A DNA stretch of 64,000 nt, taken from NCBI GenBank assembly GCA_963696665.1, contig CAVOLE010000028.1, positions 62,001-126,000 of the forward strand, in the 5' to 3' direction. Source of the DNA: Roseiarcus sp963696665. GTDB taxonomy: Bacteria; Pseudomonadota; Alphaproteobacteria; Rhizobiales; Beijerinckiaceae. The notes beneath the pieces were generated by a model that had not been told where the DNA came from, did no database searches, and saw only the letters and a list, made by a program, of their open reading frames with translations. Of the stretch, positions 8,111 through 17,192 are shown in pieces. Within the stretch, counting starts at the first letter, position 1. Each line of letters begins with the position of its first letter. Position numbers and translations under genes: made by a program.

Positions 8111-10107
8111 GACACGGCCTCGGCGGCGAGCGCTTCGCCGCGCGCACGGCGGTTGGCGCGGTCGATGCGAGCGACTTCCTCGGCCGGAATCTCATATTCG
8201 GTGCGATCGCGCCAGGCGAAGACGACGAAAGTGGCGAAAGCGCCGACCAGGGCGACGATGACCAGCCACCAGATTTGCCAGATCATGCCAAAGCCAGCGA
8301 AGGTCGCGAAGAACGCGCAGACGAAGCCGGTCGCGCTGTTTCTCGGCATCTCGATGGGCTTATAGATCGGTTCGGCCATCGGGCCCGCCCCTCGCTCAGC
8401 CAGGCGCGCTCTGCGCCAATAGTCGTCCCGGTCCTCGACATGAGGCAGGACGGCGAAATTGAACGTGGGCGGCGGCGACGACGTCGACCATTCGAGCGAG
8501 CGGCCCATCCAGGGGTCACCGGTCAGGTCGCGCAATTCCTCGCGATGGCGGATGCTGACAACGAGCTGAGCGATCTGACACACGATGCCCGCGAGAATGA
8601 CCGCAGCGCCCAATGCCGCGACCAAAAGCCACGGGCGCCATTCGGGCACATCGTAATGCTGCATCCGCCGGGTCATGCCCATGAGACCCAAAACGTAGAG
8701 CGGCGCGAATGCCAGATAGAAGCCGATAAACCAGCACCAGAATGCGGCCTTGCCCCAGCCCTCATGCAGCCGAAAGCCGAACGCCTTCGGAAACCAGAAG
8801 GTGTAGCCGGCGAAGGCGCCGAACAGCACGCCTCCGATAATGACGTTATGAAAATGCGCGACCAGGAAGAGGCTATTGTGGACCATGAAGTCGGCGGGCG
8901 GAACCGCCAGCAAAACGCCGGTCAGGCCGCCGATAATGAAGGTCACCATGAAACCGACCGACCACAGCATCGGCGTCGCATAGACAATCCGGCCGCCGTA
9001 CATGGTGAACAGCCAGTTGTAAATCTTCACGCCCGTCGGCACCGCGATGATCATCGAGGCGATGGCGAACATCGCGTTGACGTTGGCGCCGGCGCCCATG
9101 GTGAAGAAGTGATGCAGCCACACCATGAAGGAAACAACGCAGATCGCCAGCGTCGCCAGGACCATCGAGCGGTAACCGAACAGCGTCTTGCGCGAAAAGG
9201 TCGACACCACCTCGGAGAACACGCCGAACACCGGCAGGATGAGGATGTAAACCTCGGGGTGGCCCCAGACCCAGATGAGGTTCATGAACATCATCATGTT
9301 GCCGCCGGCCTCGTTGGTGAAGAAGTGAAAGCCGAGGTAACGGTCGAGGGTCAGCATCGCCAGCGTCGCGGTCAGCACCGGGAATGCCGCGACGATGAGC
9401 AGATTGGCGGCGAGCGCCGTCCAGCAGAAGATCGGCATGCGCATGTAGGTCATGCCGGGGGCATGAATCTTCAGGATGGTGGTGACGAAGTTGACGCCGG
9501 TCATCAGCGTCCCGACGCCAGAAATCTGAATGGCCCATAAGTAATAGTCGACGCCGACGCCAGGCGAGTAGGTGAGTTCCGACAGCGGCGGAAAGGGCAG
9601 CCAGCCGACGCGGGAGAACTCGCCGACGACCAGCGAGATGTTGACCAGCAGCGCGCCGGTCGCGGTCAGCCAGAAGCTGACCGAATTCAGGGTGGGAAAG
9701 GCGACGTCGCGCACGCCGAGCTGCAGCGGCACGACGAAGTTCATGAGCCCGATCACGAAGGCCATGGCGACGAAGAAGATCATGATCGTGCCATGGGCGG
9801 CGAAGATCTGGTTGTAGTGCTCCGGCGGCAGATAGCCCTGGGACCGGAACGCCAACGCCTGCTGCGAGCGCATCATGATCGCGTCGGTGAAGCCGCGCAG
9901 CAGCATCACCGAGGCGAGCAGCACATACATGATCCCGATCCGCTTGTGGTCGACGCTGGTGATCCATTCGCTCCACAGATACGGAACCCAGCCCTTGATG
10001 GTGACGAAGGCGACCGCGCCGACCATCACCAGTATGACAAAGGCGCCCGCGGCCAAAGGGATCGGCTGGTCGAAGGGAATGGCTTGCCAGGTCAGCTTGC
10101 CGAACAT
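8107..10107 (-). CDS. cyoB: cytochrome bo3 ubiquinol oxidase subunit I
   Basis: The 666-residue catalytic subunit (E. coli CyoB has 663). It oxidises ubiquinol and reduces O2 to water at the haem o3-CuB site while pumping protons. Visible: TSVDHKRIGIMYVLLA, AAHGTIMIFF with a low-spin haem ligand, the VWGHPEVYILILPVFG box holding the CuB histidine and cross-linked tyrosine plus the proton-channel glutamate, MVWLHHFFTMGAG with the CuB histidine pair, and HFHNVIIGG with the haem histidines. I start it at MFGKLTWQ (10107), one base from the cyoA stop; a 68-codon upstream extension is the cyoA shadow. No break is visible. Confidence 0.97.
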   Translation of the reverse strand: MFGKLTWQAIPFDQPIPLAAGAFVILVMVGAVAFVTIKGWVPYLWSEWITSVDHKRIGIMYVLLASVMLLRGFTDAIMMRSQQALAFRSQGYLPPEHYNQIFAAHGTIMIFFVAMAFVIGLMNFVVPLQLGVRDVAFPTLNSVSFWLTATGALLVNISLVVGEFSRVGWLPFPPLSELTYSPGVGVDYYLWAIQISGVGTLMTGVNFVTTILKIHAPGMTYMRMPIFCWTALAANLLIVAAFPVLTATLAMLTLDRYLGFHFFTNEAGGNMMMFMNLIWVWGHPEVYILILPVFGVFSEVVSTFSRKTLFGYRSMVLATLAICVVSFMVWLHHFFTMGAGANVNAMFAIASMIIAVPTGVKIYNWLFTMYGGRIVYATPMLWSVGFMVTFIIGGLTGVLLAVPPADFMVHNSLFLVAHFHNVIIGGVLFGAFAGYTFWFPKAFGFRLHEGWGKAAFWCWFIGFYLAFAPLYVLGLMGMTRRMQHYDVPEWRPWLLVAALGAAVILAGIVCQIAQLVVSIRHREELRDLTGDPWMGRSLEWSTSSPPPTFNFAVLPHVEDRDDYWRRARLAERGAGPMAEPIYKPIEMPRNSATGFVCAFFATFAGFGMIWQIWWLVIVALVGAFATFVVFAWRDRTEYEIPAEEVARIDRANRRARGEALAAEAVS

Positions 10108-10108
10108 G

Positions 10109-11014
10109 CTAATCCCCCGTCCGGAGAGCCGCGCCCGGATTGGTCTGAGCGACCGGGCCGGGACCAGGCGGCAATGTCTGATCGAGAATCTTCTCGAACA
10201 ATCCGTCAGACACCATGCGGAAGGTAAACGGCGCCGGCACGACGCTTTGTTTGGAAAGCTCGATATACCGTTCTGGCGTGAGTTCATCTCCCGTGGCGCG
10301 CGTTTGGCCAAGCCACGCGTAGAAGTCCTCCGATGACTTCGCCTCGACTGTGAAATGCATGTCGGCGAATCCGTCGCCGCTTATCTGAGTCGCAAGGCCA
10401 CGAAAGACGCCCGGCTCATCGGCTAAGAGGTTAAGCTGTGTCCTCATGCGGTTCATGGTGTAGATCATGCTGCCCAGTTGGGGGACGAAGAAGGCGGTCA
10501 TCACGCTCCCCGAGGTCAGCGCGAAACGGATCGGCGTGCCCGCGGGAACGACCAGGCGATTGACGCTGGCGATATGTTGGTCCGGGTAAATGAACAGCCA
10601 CTTCCAATCGAGCGACACGACCTGAACATTGAGCGGCTCTTCCTTCAACTCGATCGGCACCGCGGGATCGAGATCATGCGAGCCGATCCAGGCCACCCCG
10701 CCCAAAAGCATGATCGTCAGGAGAGGAATCGCCCATACGATCAACTCGAGCGCGCCGGAATATTCGAAGTCCGGCAGATAGCGCGCCCTGGTGTTGGAAG
10801 ATCGATACCACCAGGCCGCCGCGAGCGTGGCGATGACCGTCGGGATCACGATCGCGAGCATGATGCCGACGGAATTGATCAGAATTTGTCTGTTGGCGTC
10901 GGCGATCGGACCTTTCGGATTGAGCACCGCCCAATTGCAGCCGCTAAGGAGCAGCGCGGACGCCAATGGCGCCAGCCTCAAAACAAGTCTTCGAACCCTA
11001 GTCCTGAGGATCAT
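10109..11014 (-). CDS. cyoA: cytochrome bo3 ubiquinol oxidase subunit II
   Basis: A 301-residue lipoprotein subunit. The signal peptide ends in a lipobox (LLLSGC, cysteine about position 26), then two transmembrane helices, then a cupredoxin-fold periplasmic domain. It has VVSLDWKWLFIYPDQ and MNRMRTQLNLLADEPG but lacks the cysteine/histidine CuA ligands, as expected for a quinol rather than cytochrome c oxidase. First gene of the operon; the promoter must be in the 353-base gap up to 11368, which holds an FNR/FixK-like box. Confidence 0.95.
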   Translation of the reverse strand: MILRTRVRRLVLRLAPLASALLLSGCNWAVLNPKGPIADANRQILINSVGIMLAIVIPTVIATLAAAWWYRSSNTRARYLPDFEYSGALELIVWAIPLLTIMLLGGVAWIGSHDLDPAVPIELKEEPLNVQVVSLDWKWLFIYPDQHIASVNRLVVPAGTPIRFALTSGSVMTAFFVPQLGSMIYTMNRMRTQLNLLADEPGVFRGLATQISGDGFADMHFTVEAKSSEDFYAWLGQTRATGDELTPERYIELSKQSVVPAPFTFRMVSDGLFEKILDQTLPPGPGPVAQTNPGAALRTGD

Positions 11015-11249
11015 GGCGCCGCCCGCCGTCTCATTCTCCGTGGAGGTTTCCGGAAGGAAACGAGCTTCCTATCGACTCGTCCAACAGCCCAACGCCCACC
11101 CCGACTGAACCCGCAAATTGCCCCGCGGTAGTGAAGCCAACATGACACGGGGCGAGGGGCGGGATCAACCTTGCCTATCCACATAGCCATAAAGGCGCGC
11201 CTCGCGCGACTTGTCGGACGCCTGTGGCCCGACACGAACTCGGCGCGCT

Positions 11250-11263
11250 TTGATCTGCGTCAA
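11250..11263. promoter_or_regulatory. FNR/FixK-type box between cyoA and the Rieske-FAD gene
   Basis: The 14-mer TTGATCTGCGTCAA matches TTGA-N6-TCAA exactly, the consensus bound by FNR, FixK and Anr regulators. Its centre is about 111 bases before the ATG of the Rieske-FAD reductase and about 243 bases before cyoA, so it is better placed to act on the reductase. Inference only: an oxygen-responsive regulator may control one or both divergent units. Confidence 0.55.
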
Positions 11264-11367
11264 GTCCGTCTGCCTTATGTCCGTCTTTTTGATATATCCA
11301 ATCCTCATGGACGCCATGCGCGCCCAAACGAAGCAGGCGGCGAAGATTGCCGCAAGGGAGGAAGGAA

Positions 11368-12907
11368 ATGGCTGAAGACCAAGCCCAACCGGCCGGACCT
11401 GACCTGGCGCAAGGCGTTGCTCTCGCCGAACTGCCCGATGGCGGCAAGCTGGTCGGCCATGTGGCGCAAGAGGCTGTGCTGCTCGTGCGTAGCGGGCCCG
11501 AAATGTTCGCGATCGGCGCTCACTGCACCCACTATAGCGGGCCGCTGGCGGACGGGCTCGTCGTCGACGGCGCGGTCAGATGCCCTTGGCACCACGCCTG
11601 CTTCGATCTTCGCACCGGCGAAGCCCTGCGCGCGCCGGCGCTCAGTCCAGTCGATACGTGGCGGGTCGAGCAGCGCGACGGCAAGATCTTCGTGCGCGAG
11701 AAGCGCGCTCAAGCTCAAGCGAGGCGGCGCCCCAAAAGCAACGAGCCGAACAGGATTGTGATCGTCGGCGGCGGCGCAGCCGGGTTCGCCGCCGCCGAGA
11801 TGCTGCGGCGGCAAAAATACGAGGGCGATCTCGTCATGCTGAGCAGCGACGACGCGCCGCCGGTCGACCGGCCCAACCTATCGAAGGACTATCTCGCCGG
11901 AAGCGCGCCAGAGGAGTGGCTGCCGCTGCGCGACCAGAGCTACTATTCCGACAATTCCATCGACCTTCGCCTTAATACGACGGTCGCGGCGATCGACGTT
12001 CGCGCACGCGAAGTCGCGCTCGCCGAGCGGCGAGACGATTCCCTTCGATCGCCTCCTTCTCGCGACCGGCGCCGAGCCCGTGACGCCGTCCCTCCCCGGC
12101 GCGAAGCCGTCGGACGTGCTCGTGCTTCGCACCCTCAAGGACTGCCGCGCGATCATCGAACGAGCGAAGACGGCGCGCAGTGCAGTCGTCCTCGGCGCAA
12201 GCTTTATCGGCCTCGAAGTCGCGGCGTCCTTGCGCACGCGCAACATCGAGGTCCATGTCGTCGCGCCGGAGAAACGGCCGATGGAGAAAATTCTGGGGCC
12301 GGAGTTCAGCCGCCTGGTCCAAGCCATTCATGAGCAGCACGGCGTCGTCTTCCATTTGCAGAACACCGCGAGCGGCGTCGAGGGCAAGCGGATAACGCTC
12401 AGCGGTGGAAGCGTGCTTGAGGCCGATCTCATTGTCGCGGGCTTAGGCGTGCGTCCGCGTCTCGGCCTCGCCGAGGCGGCCGGCCTCAAGATTGACCGCG
12501 GCGTCACGGTCGACGCGTTTCTGGAAACGAGCATGGCCGGAATCTTCGCCGCCGGCGACATCGCGCGCTGGCCGGATCGGCTTAACGGTGAAGCCATTCG
12601 CGTCGAGCATTGGGTCGTGGCGGAACGGCAGGGACAGACGGCCGCCCTCAACATGCTTGGGCTTCGCGAGCCATTCGACGCGGTTCCGTTCTTCTGGAGC
12701 CAGCACTATGACGTGCCGATCAACTACGTCGGCCATGCCGAGAGCTGGGACGACGTCGCCGTCGAGGGCGATATCCCTAACAAGGACGGCCTCGTGCGCA
12801 TGCGCCGCGCCGGACGCACGCTTGCGGTCGCCTCGGTCTTTCGCGATTCTGAGAGCCTCGAGGCCGAGGTCGCTCTCGAGCGAGAGACGCGCGAGCGCAC
12901 GGCCTGA
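11368..12907 (+). CDS. Rieske-FAD reductase fusion, frameshifted
   Basis: One protein of about 512 residues. Residues about 8-105 form a Rieske [2Fe-2S] domain with ligands in AHCTHYSGPL and RCPWHHACFD. The rest is a FAD/NAD(P)H pyridine nucleotide reductase: first dinucleotide fold IVIVGGGAAGFAAAEML, second AVVLGASFIGLEVAASL, and FAAGDIARWP, ending in a reductase C-terminal domain (SQHYDVPINYVGHAE). This layout equals AIFM/BphA4-type reductases with an added Rieske domain. The frame breaks at about 12026, where removing one G from GAGCGGCG restores DGETIPFDRLLLATGAEP. Start at 11368 follows a GGAGG site. Partner and substrate are unknown. Confidence 0.85.
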
Positions 12908-12924
12908 CGAATGCGCAAGCCTTG

Positions 12925-12960
12925 ATCGTCATGGCCGGGCTTGTCCCGGCCACCCACGCC
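12925..12960. repeat. short palindromic intergenic repeat
   Basis: TGGCCGGG-CTTGT-CCCGGCCA (12932-12952) is a perfect 8-bp stem with a five-base loop, inside a phrase (CGTCATGGCC...CACCCACG) that recurs between genes of many Hyphomicrobiales. It lies 25 bases after the reductase stop and may double as a terminator. Confidence 0.6.
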
Positions 12961-13073
12961 GCGCCGTTTCAAAGACGCGTCCGACATCGCGCCAGGGGAT
13001 TTTGAACCCGTCCGCGACTGACGTACTCTGACCCAATGAGCGGATATCCGCCGACCCTGGGGAGGATAGAAGC

Positions 13074-14024
13074 ATGAGCAGCGCCATAGCCCGCCGAGGC
13101 TTTCTTAGAGCAATGGGAGCGACCGTCATCGTGGCAGGTGGGATCAGCGCTTCGCGCGGACAGTCGCAGCAGGCCGTCCCCTGGTCGGCGGGAACCGAGG
13201 CGCCAAAACTCAAGGCGCCGCCGAACGCCTGCGACTGCCACATGCACATTTACGACAGCCGCTTTCCTGTCGCGCCCAACGCCAAGCTCAAGCCGCCCGA
13301 CGCGACCGTCGACGCCTATCGCCTACTTCAGAAGCGGCTCGGCACGACGCGCAACGTCGTCGTCACGCCGTCGACCTACGGCACGGACAATTCCTGCACG
13401 CTCGACGCGATGGCCAAGCTCGGCGCGAGCGCCCGCGGCGTCGCGGTGGTCGACACGAGCGTCGCCGACGCCGAGCTCAAGCGGCTCAATGACCTCGGGA
13501 TTCGCGGCATCCGCTTCAATCTCGTCCAATCCGGCGCCACGACCGTCGAGATGATCGAGCCCTTGTCGAAGCGCGTCAACGATCTCGGCTGGCACGTGCA
13601 AATCCATATGCTGGGCGACCAGATCGTCCAGATTGCGGATCTCCTCAAGCGGCTGCCTTCGCCGATCGTGTTCGACCATAGGGCGCGCATTCCAGAACCG
13701 GCTGGCGTGGATCACCCAGCCTTCGCATTGGTGCTGAAGCTTCTCGACAAGGGTCGGACCTGGGTGAAGCTCTCCGGCGCCTATATGGACACGAGGACCG
13801 GCCCGCCGGCCTACGCCGACGTCAGCAAGGTCGCCCGCGCCTATGTGAAGGCGGCCCCGGAGCGCATGGTCTGGGGCAGCGACTGGCCCCATCCGACCGA
13901 GAAAGCCGATTCGAAGCCCGACGACGCGATTCTGTTCGATCTCCTCGCCGATTGGGCGCCGGATGAAGCAATCCGCAACCACATCCTGGTCGACAATCCC
14001 GCCGCGCTCTACGGGTTCGGCTAA
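13074..14024 (+). CDS. Tat-exported amidohydrolase-fold protein
   Basis: A 316-residue TIM-barrel protein of the amidohydrolase_2 group, close in pattern to 2-pyrone-4,6-dicarboxylate lactonase and D-galactarolactone isomerase. The N-terminus has a twin-arginine signal (ARRGFLRAMGATVIVAGG), so it should be exported folded. Metal-site elements are CHMHIYD near the barrel start, VQIHMLGD, FDHRARIPEP and WGSDWPHPT with the final aspartate. These enzymes hydrolyse lactones; the true substrate is not visible. The start follows a GGGGAGG site. A Tat signal is unusual for this family, whose known members are mostly cytoplasmic. Confidence 0.8.
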   Translation: MSSAIARRGFLRAMGATVIVAGGISASRGQSQQAVPWSAGTEAPKLKAPPNACDCHMHIYDSRFPVAPNAKLKPPDATVDAYRLLQKRLGTTRNVVVTPSTYGTDNSCTLDAMAKLGASARGVAVVDTSVADAELKRLNDLGIRGIRFNLVQSGATTVEMIEPLSKRVNDLGWHVQIHMLGDQIVQIADLLKRLPSPIVFDHRARIPEPAGVDHPAFALVLKLLDKGRTWVKLSGAYMDTRTGPPAYADVSKVARAYVKAAPERMVWGSDWPHPTEKADSKPDDAILFDLLADWAPDEAIRNHILVDNPAALYGFG

Positions 14025-14054
14025 CGCAACGCGCCGTAAGCCAAGGCCGTGCAT

Positions 14055-14130
14055 GTCATGCCCGCGAACGCGGGCATCCAGGAGTAGCGCGTCGAAAGGG
14101 CGATGGATTCCCGCTTTGCGCGGGAATGAC
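14055..14130. repeat. inverted-repeat intergenic element
   Basis: The element opens with GTCATGCCCGCGAACGCGGG and closes with the near-complement CCCGCTTTGCGCGGGAATGAC. Each end also forms its own small hairpin. Similar elements occur in many copies between genes in related genomes. It begins 31 bases after the amidohydrolase stop. Confidence 0.65.
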
Positions 14131-14432
14131 ACGGCCGGATGCGCTATCAGCGTCGGGACCGCGTCGCTCGTCCTCCCTGTAAGCCCTCTCGACATTGAGG
14201 CGACAATGCGATGAGCGCGCTGAAGAGCGGGTTTGTAGCGGCTTCCATCTGTTCAGCAACTACAAACAGCCAAAAATTCAGCTGTATTAGCGGCGCCGCG
14301 CACAAGCGAATTCAAGAGTGTGGCGGGACCTGGGCCGCTGCGAGTAGGCTTTCACGGTTCCGCAAATTCTGGTTCAGGATCGGCATGAGTTGATATGACC
14401 TCACCGGCTTCATCAAGCCAGGCGATTTCCCT
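14131..14432. other. intergenic stretch, nothing recognised
   Basis: About 300 bases between the inverted-repeat element and the PLP enzyme. Short frames only. It probably holds the promoter of the next gene, but I see no confident -35/-10 pair or operator. Confidence 0.4.
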
Positions 14433-15443
14433 ATGCAGCCCATCATGGAAAGTTCCTCAGAACGTTTCGAAGCTACGCAGCCAGACACGAGGCTTGATCT
14501 CGGACGGATTTTGAAGGCGCGACAAGAGATTGCACGGGTGTTTCGCGACACGCCTCAGTTCGACTGCCCCGCTCTTGGAAACGAGCTTGGCTGCGAACTC
14601 GTCATCAAACTCGAGACCGCGAACCCGATTGGATGCTTCAAGGGTCGTGGGACCGAGGTTGTCGCCTCACGCCTGGCGAGAAGCCCGGGTCCCAAAGCCG
14701 CGGTTTGCGCCAGCGCCGGGAATCTCGGCCAGGCGCTCGCCTACAGCGGCCGGGCGCGCGGCATCGCCGTCACCGTAGTCGCGGGCGCAAGCGCCAATGC
14801 CGCAAAGATCGATCGGATTCGACGGCTCGGCGCGGCGGTCGAACTGGTCGAGGGAGACATCGAGAATGCCCGCGAGCGCGCCCGAGAGATCGCGGCCCAG
14901 GGCGAATCGTTTCTCGTCGAGGACAGCGAAAACCTCGACACCTGTGAAGGCGCGGGCACGATCGGCCTCGAGCTCCTCGACGGGTTCGATCGCATTGACA
15001 CAATTCTGCTGGCGCTTGGCGGAGGCGCTCTGGCGACCGGCGTGGGTCATGTCTTCAAGACCTTGTCGCCCTCGACGGAAGTCGCGTGCGTCCAACCAAG
15101 AGGCGCGCCCGCGATGGCGATGTCCTGGCGAGCGCGATCGATCGTGACCACTGACCGCGCCGACACCATCGCTGACGGCGTCGCGGGCCGATTTCCCGTT
15201 CCGGCGGTTCTCGGCGACCTCTTGGCCGTCGCAGACCATGTCCCGCTGGTCGAAGAGGAGAGCATCGTTACGGGTATGCGAATGCTCTATCGCCACGCCG
15301 CCCTCGTCGTGGAGCCTTCGGCCGCCCTCGGCGTCGCGGCGATCCTGGAAGACCCCATGCGTTACCGCGGCAAGCGGGTGGTCACGGTGATCTGCGGTTC
15401 GAATGTGCTCGCCAATTCATTCAGCGCATGGATGCAAATGTAG
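14433..15443 (+). CDS. threonine dehydratase-like PLP enzyme
   Basis: A 336-residue fold-type II PLP enzyme of the serine/threonine dehydratase group, without an ACT domain. The lysine that should bind PLP is in GCFKGRGTE (family form SFKxRG). ASAGNLGQALAYSGRARGI is the phosphate/substrate loop (usually SSGNHAQ), and GGGALATGVGHVFK is the glycine-rich phosphate cup. The ASAGN variant and cysteine before FK suggest an atypical substrate. Family members deaminate or racemise hydroxy-amino acids. The gene stands alone. Confidence 0.78.
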   Translation: MQPIMESSSERFEATQPDTRLDLGRILKARQEIARVFRDTPQFDCPALGNELGCELVIKLETANPIGCFKGRGTEVVASRLARSPGPKAAVCASAGNLGQALAYSGRARGIAVTVVAGASANAAKIDRIRRLGAAVELVEGDIENARERAREIAAQGESFLVEDSENLDTCEGAGTIGLELLDGFDRIDTILLALGGGALATGVGHVFKTLSPSTEVACVQPRGAPAMAMSWRARSIVTTDRADTIADGVAGRFPVPAVLGDLLAVADHVPLVEEESIVTGMRMLYRHAALVVEPSAALGVAAILEDPMRYRGKRVVTVICGSNVLANSFSAWMQM

Positions 15444-15650
15444 GCGCCGGGATTCATCGGATGGCGGCGTCAACAGTTTGACGGCCAAAATTCCTTTGCG
15501 CATTCTGTTGCGGAAAACCAGAATCTGTGTTACGAATTTCTATTCGCCGTACTGAGATCGCGCCACCGGGCGAAGGCCTCGAGCGGAAATGGAGAAGGAT
15601 GAGATCGACGTGGATCGATGAGCGGAGCGTGGCCCGGAGCGGCGCCCGAA
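15444..15650. other. first part of the gap before the sirtuin gene
   Basis: No gene recognised between the PLP enzyme and the inverted-repeat element that follows. The whole 15444-16021 gap holds two repeat features, listed separately, and an AT-rich patch around 15785-15845. Confidence 0.4.
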
Positions 15651-15781
15651 CCCCACGACCTCATCCTGAGGGCGATGCGGAGCATCGCGTCTCGAAGGAT
15701 GTTCCAGCTCGCACCCCCGCTTGCGCCTCCTGGAACGTCCTTCGAGATGCGCCCTTGGCGCTCCTCAGGACGAGGGGTTGG
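15651..15781. repeat. long inverted-repeat intergenic element
   Basis: About 130 bases able to fold back on themselves: CCTCATCCTGAGG near the left end pairs with CCTCAGGACGAGG at the right, and CGTCTCGAAGGATGTTCCA pairs with TGGAACGTCCTTCGAGATG inside. Elements with this wording are abundant between genes in Bradyrhizobium-like genomes and are probably mobile or maintained palindromic elements. Confidence 0.65.
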
Positions 15782-15842
15782 AAGTGACTTTTTTCTTATT
15801 TGAATCGGCTGTAACCCATTGAAAAGTCCCGATTTGGAAAAA

Positions 15843-15900
15843 TAAACGCTAGTAAACGCTAGTAAATTTACTAGCGCTTACTAACGTTTACTAGCGTTTA
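15843..15900. repeat. five 10-bp iterated units forming a 48-bp palindrome
   Basis: Two direct copies of TAAACGCTAG (15843-15862) are followed by three copies in the opposite orientation (TTTACTAGCG, CTTACTAACG, TTTACTAGCG). Positions 15843-15890 form a palindrome with no loop in which 22 of 24 pairs match. The 10-bp spacing puts every unit on the same face of the helix, as in cooperative operators or iterons. It lies about 120 bases before the sirtuin gene and is far more AT-rich than its surroundings. Function is inference: operator, or a replication/partition-type site. It could also form a cruciform. Confidence 0.75.
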
Positions 15901-16021
15901 AGCGCGTTTATTTGGACGGATTTTCGCCGTCGGCTCGCGCTCGCGCTGTTCGATCAGGGTCCCCATATGGCCTGCGGCGTTCAATCCGGCGACGCTGCGT
16001 CGAGGTTCACTGAAATCCGCG

Positions 16022-16882
16022 ATGACCGAATATTCCAGCCTGCAAGAGTTCATTGATCGGCATCGGCGCCTGTTCATCCTGACCGGCGCCGGCTGCAGCA
16101 CACGCTCAGGGATTCCGGACTATCGCGACGCCGACGGCCAATGGAAGCGGGCGCGACCCGTGACCTATCAGGCCTTCATGGGCGAAGAAAAGACGCGCCG
16201 GCGCTATTGGGCGCGCAGCCTCATCGGCTGGCGGCTCCTTGGCCAGGCTCAACCCAACGACGCGCATCGCGCTTTGGCCGAACTCGAGGCGAACGGCAAA
16301 AGCGAGCTCCTTCTCACCCAGAACGTGGACCGGCTGCACCAGGCGGCCGGCAGCATGCAGGTGATCGACCTGCACGGGCGGATCGATCTCGTCCGCTGCA
16401 TGGATTGCGGGCGAAGATCGCCGCGCGTCGAGCTGCAGCACGAACTCGGCCGCCTCAATGCCGACTGGCTCGATCTTGACGCAGCGGAAGCGCCCGACGG
16501 CGACGCGGACCTCGACGGGGCTGACTTTTCGTCGTTCGCCGTGCCGCCCTGCGGGCGCTGCGGCGGCGTGCTCAAGCCCGACGTCGTGTTCTTCGGCGAG
16601 AATGTTCCCCGCGACCGGGTCGACGCAGCCTTCCGCCATCTCATCGAAGCCGACGCCGTGCTCGTCGTCGGCTCCTCGCTCATGGTCTATTCGGGCTTCC
16701 GCTTCGTTGAGCGCGCGGTAAGCCTCGGAAAGCCGGCAGCCGCGGTCAACCTGGGTCGAACCCGGGCGGATGCGCTGCTTGCGCTCAAAGCGGAGGAGGC
16801 GTGCGAGTCGGCGCTTTCTTTCCTGCTCCGACCGCAAGCTGCGTCAGGTTCGATCCAGCCTGCTCGCTTAAAACCGAATTGA
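16022..16882 (+). CDS. Sir2-family NAD-dependent protein deacylase
   Basis: A 286-residue sirtuin of the SIRT4-like class. Motifs in order: GAGCSTRSGIPDYR (NAD loop), TQNVDRLHQAAG, the catalytic histidine in DLHGRID, two zinc pairs in CMDCG and CGRCGG with a long linker between, KPDVVFFGENVP and GSSLMVYSGFRF. It removes acyl groups from lysines using NAD. The ATG at 16022 has no strong ribosome site. The 10-bp iterated palindrome sits just upstream and could be its control region. Confidence 0.93.
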   Translation: MTEYSSLQEFIDRHRRLFILTGAGCSTRSGIPDYRDADGQWKRARPVTYQAFMGEEKTRRRYWARSLIGWRLLGQAQPNDAHRALAELEANGKSELLLTQNVDRLHQAAGSMQVIDLHGRIDLVRCMDCGRRSPRVELQHELGRLNADWLDLDAAEAPDGDADLDGADFSSFAVPPCGRCGGVLKPDVVFFGENVPRDRVDAAFRHLIEADAVLVVGSSLMVYSGFRFVERAVSLGKPAAAVNLGRTRADALLALKAEEACESALSFLLRPQAASGSIQPARLKPN

Positions 16883-16917
16883 GCAACACGGGCGCGAGAA
16901 TAGGGGGAACCACACCG

Positions 16918-17151
16918 ATGCGCATCATCTCACCGGCAATCGCCCTCATCTCCCTTGTCGGGTCCGCAGCCGCGCAGGCGCCTTTCGTTGACGTCGACCT
17001 TCCCTATTCGGCTTGTGGCGAAATAGCCGCGCTGAGGACCAATTTGACCGGCGCGCCTGACCCCACGCCCAAGAGCGACGCCATTCTTCGCAGGCTCGGC
17101 GTTCGCTGCGTCGGCCCGGCGGCCGCGCCGCGGGTCCGCCAACGCTATTGA
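16918..17151 (+). CDS. small secreted protein, unknown
   Basis: A 77-residue protein with a clear signal peptide (MRIISPAIALISLVGSAAAQ, cleavage after AQA). The mature part is about 57 residues with two cysteines (YSACGEIAAL and GVRCVGPA) that could form one disulfide. I do not recognise a family. ATG follows GGGGGAACC at a fair distance. It starts 36 bases after the sirtuin stop, so both could share a transcript. Confidence 0.65.
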   Translation: MRIISPAIALISLVGSAAAQAPFVDVDLPYSACGEIAALRTNLTGAPDPTPKSDAILRRLGVRCVGPAAAPRVRQRY

Positions 17152-17192
17152 GCGGACATTGACAACGGCGGCTCAAGGCTTTGCCGATGAAG

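Noticed and set aside
8041..9540. 499-codon open frame on the plus strand opposite cyoB and cyoC
   Set aside because: It is the antisense shadow of highly conserved oxidase genes in GC-rich DNA; the translation is rich in H, R, D, E and has no domain.
15819..15830. TGAAAAGTCCC shared with 29531-29541 as ends of a common insertion sequence
   Set aside because: An 11-base match with no further similarity, no inverted repeat and no transposase nearby.
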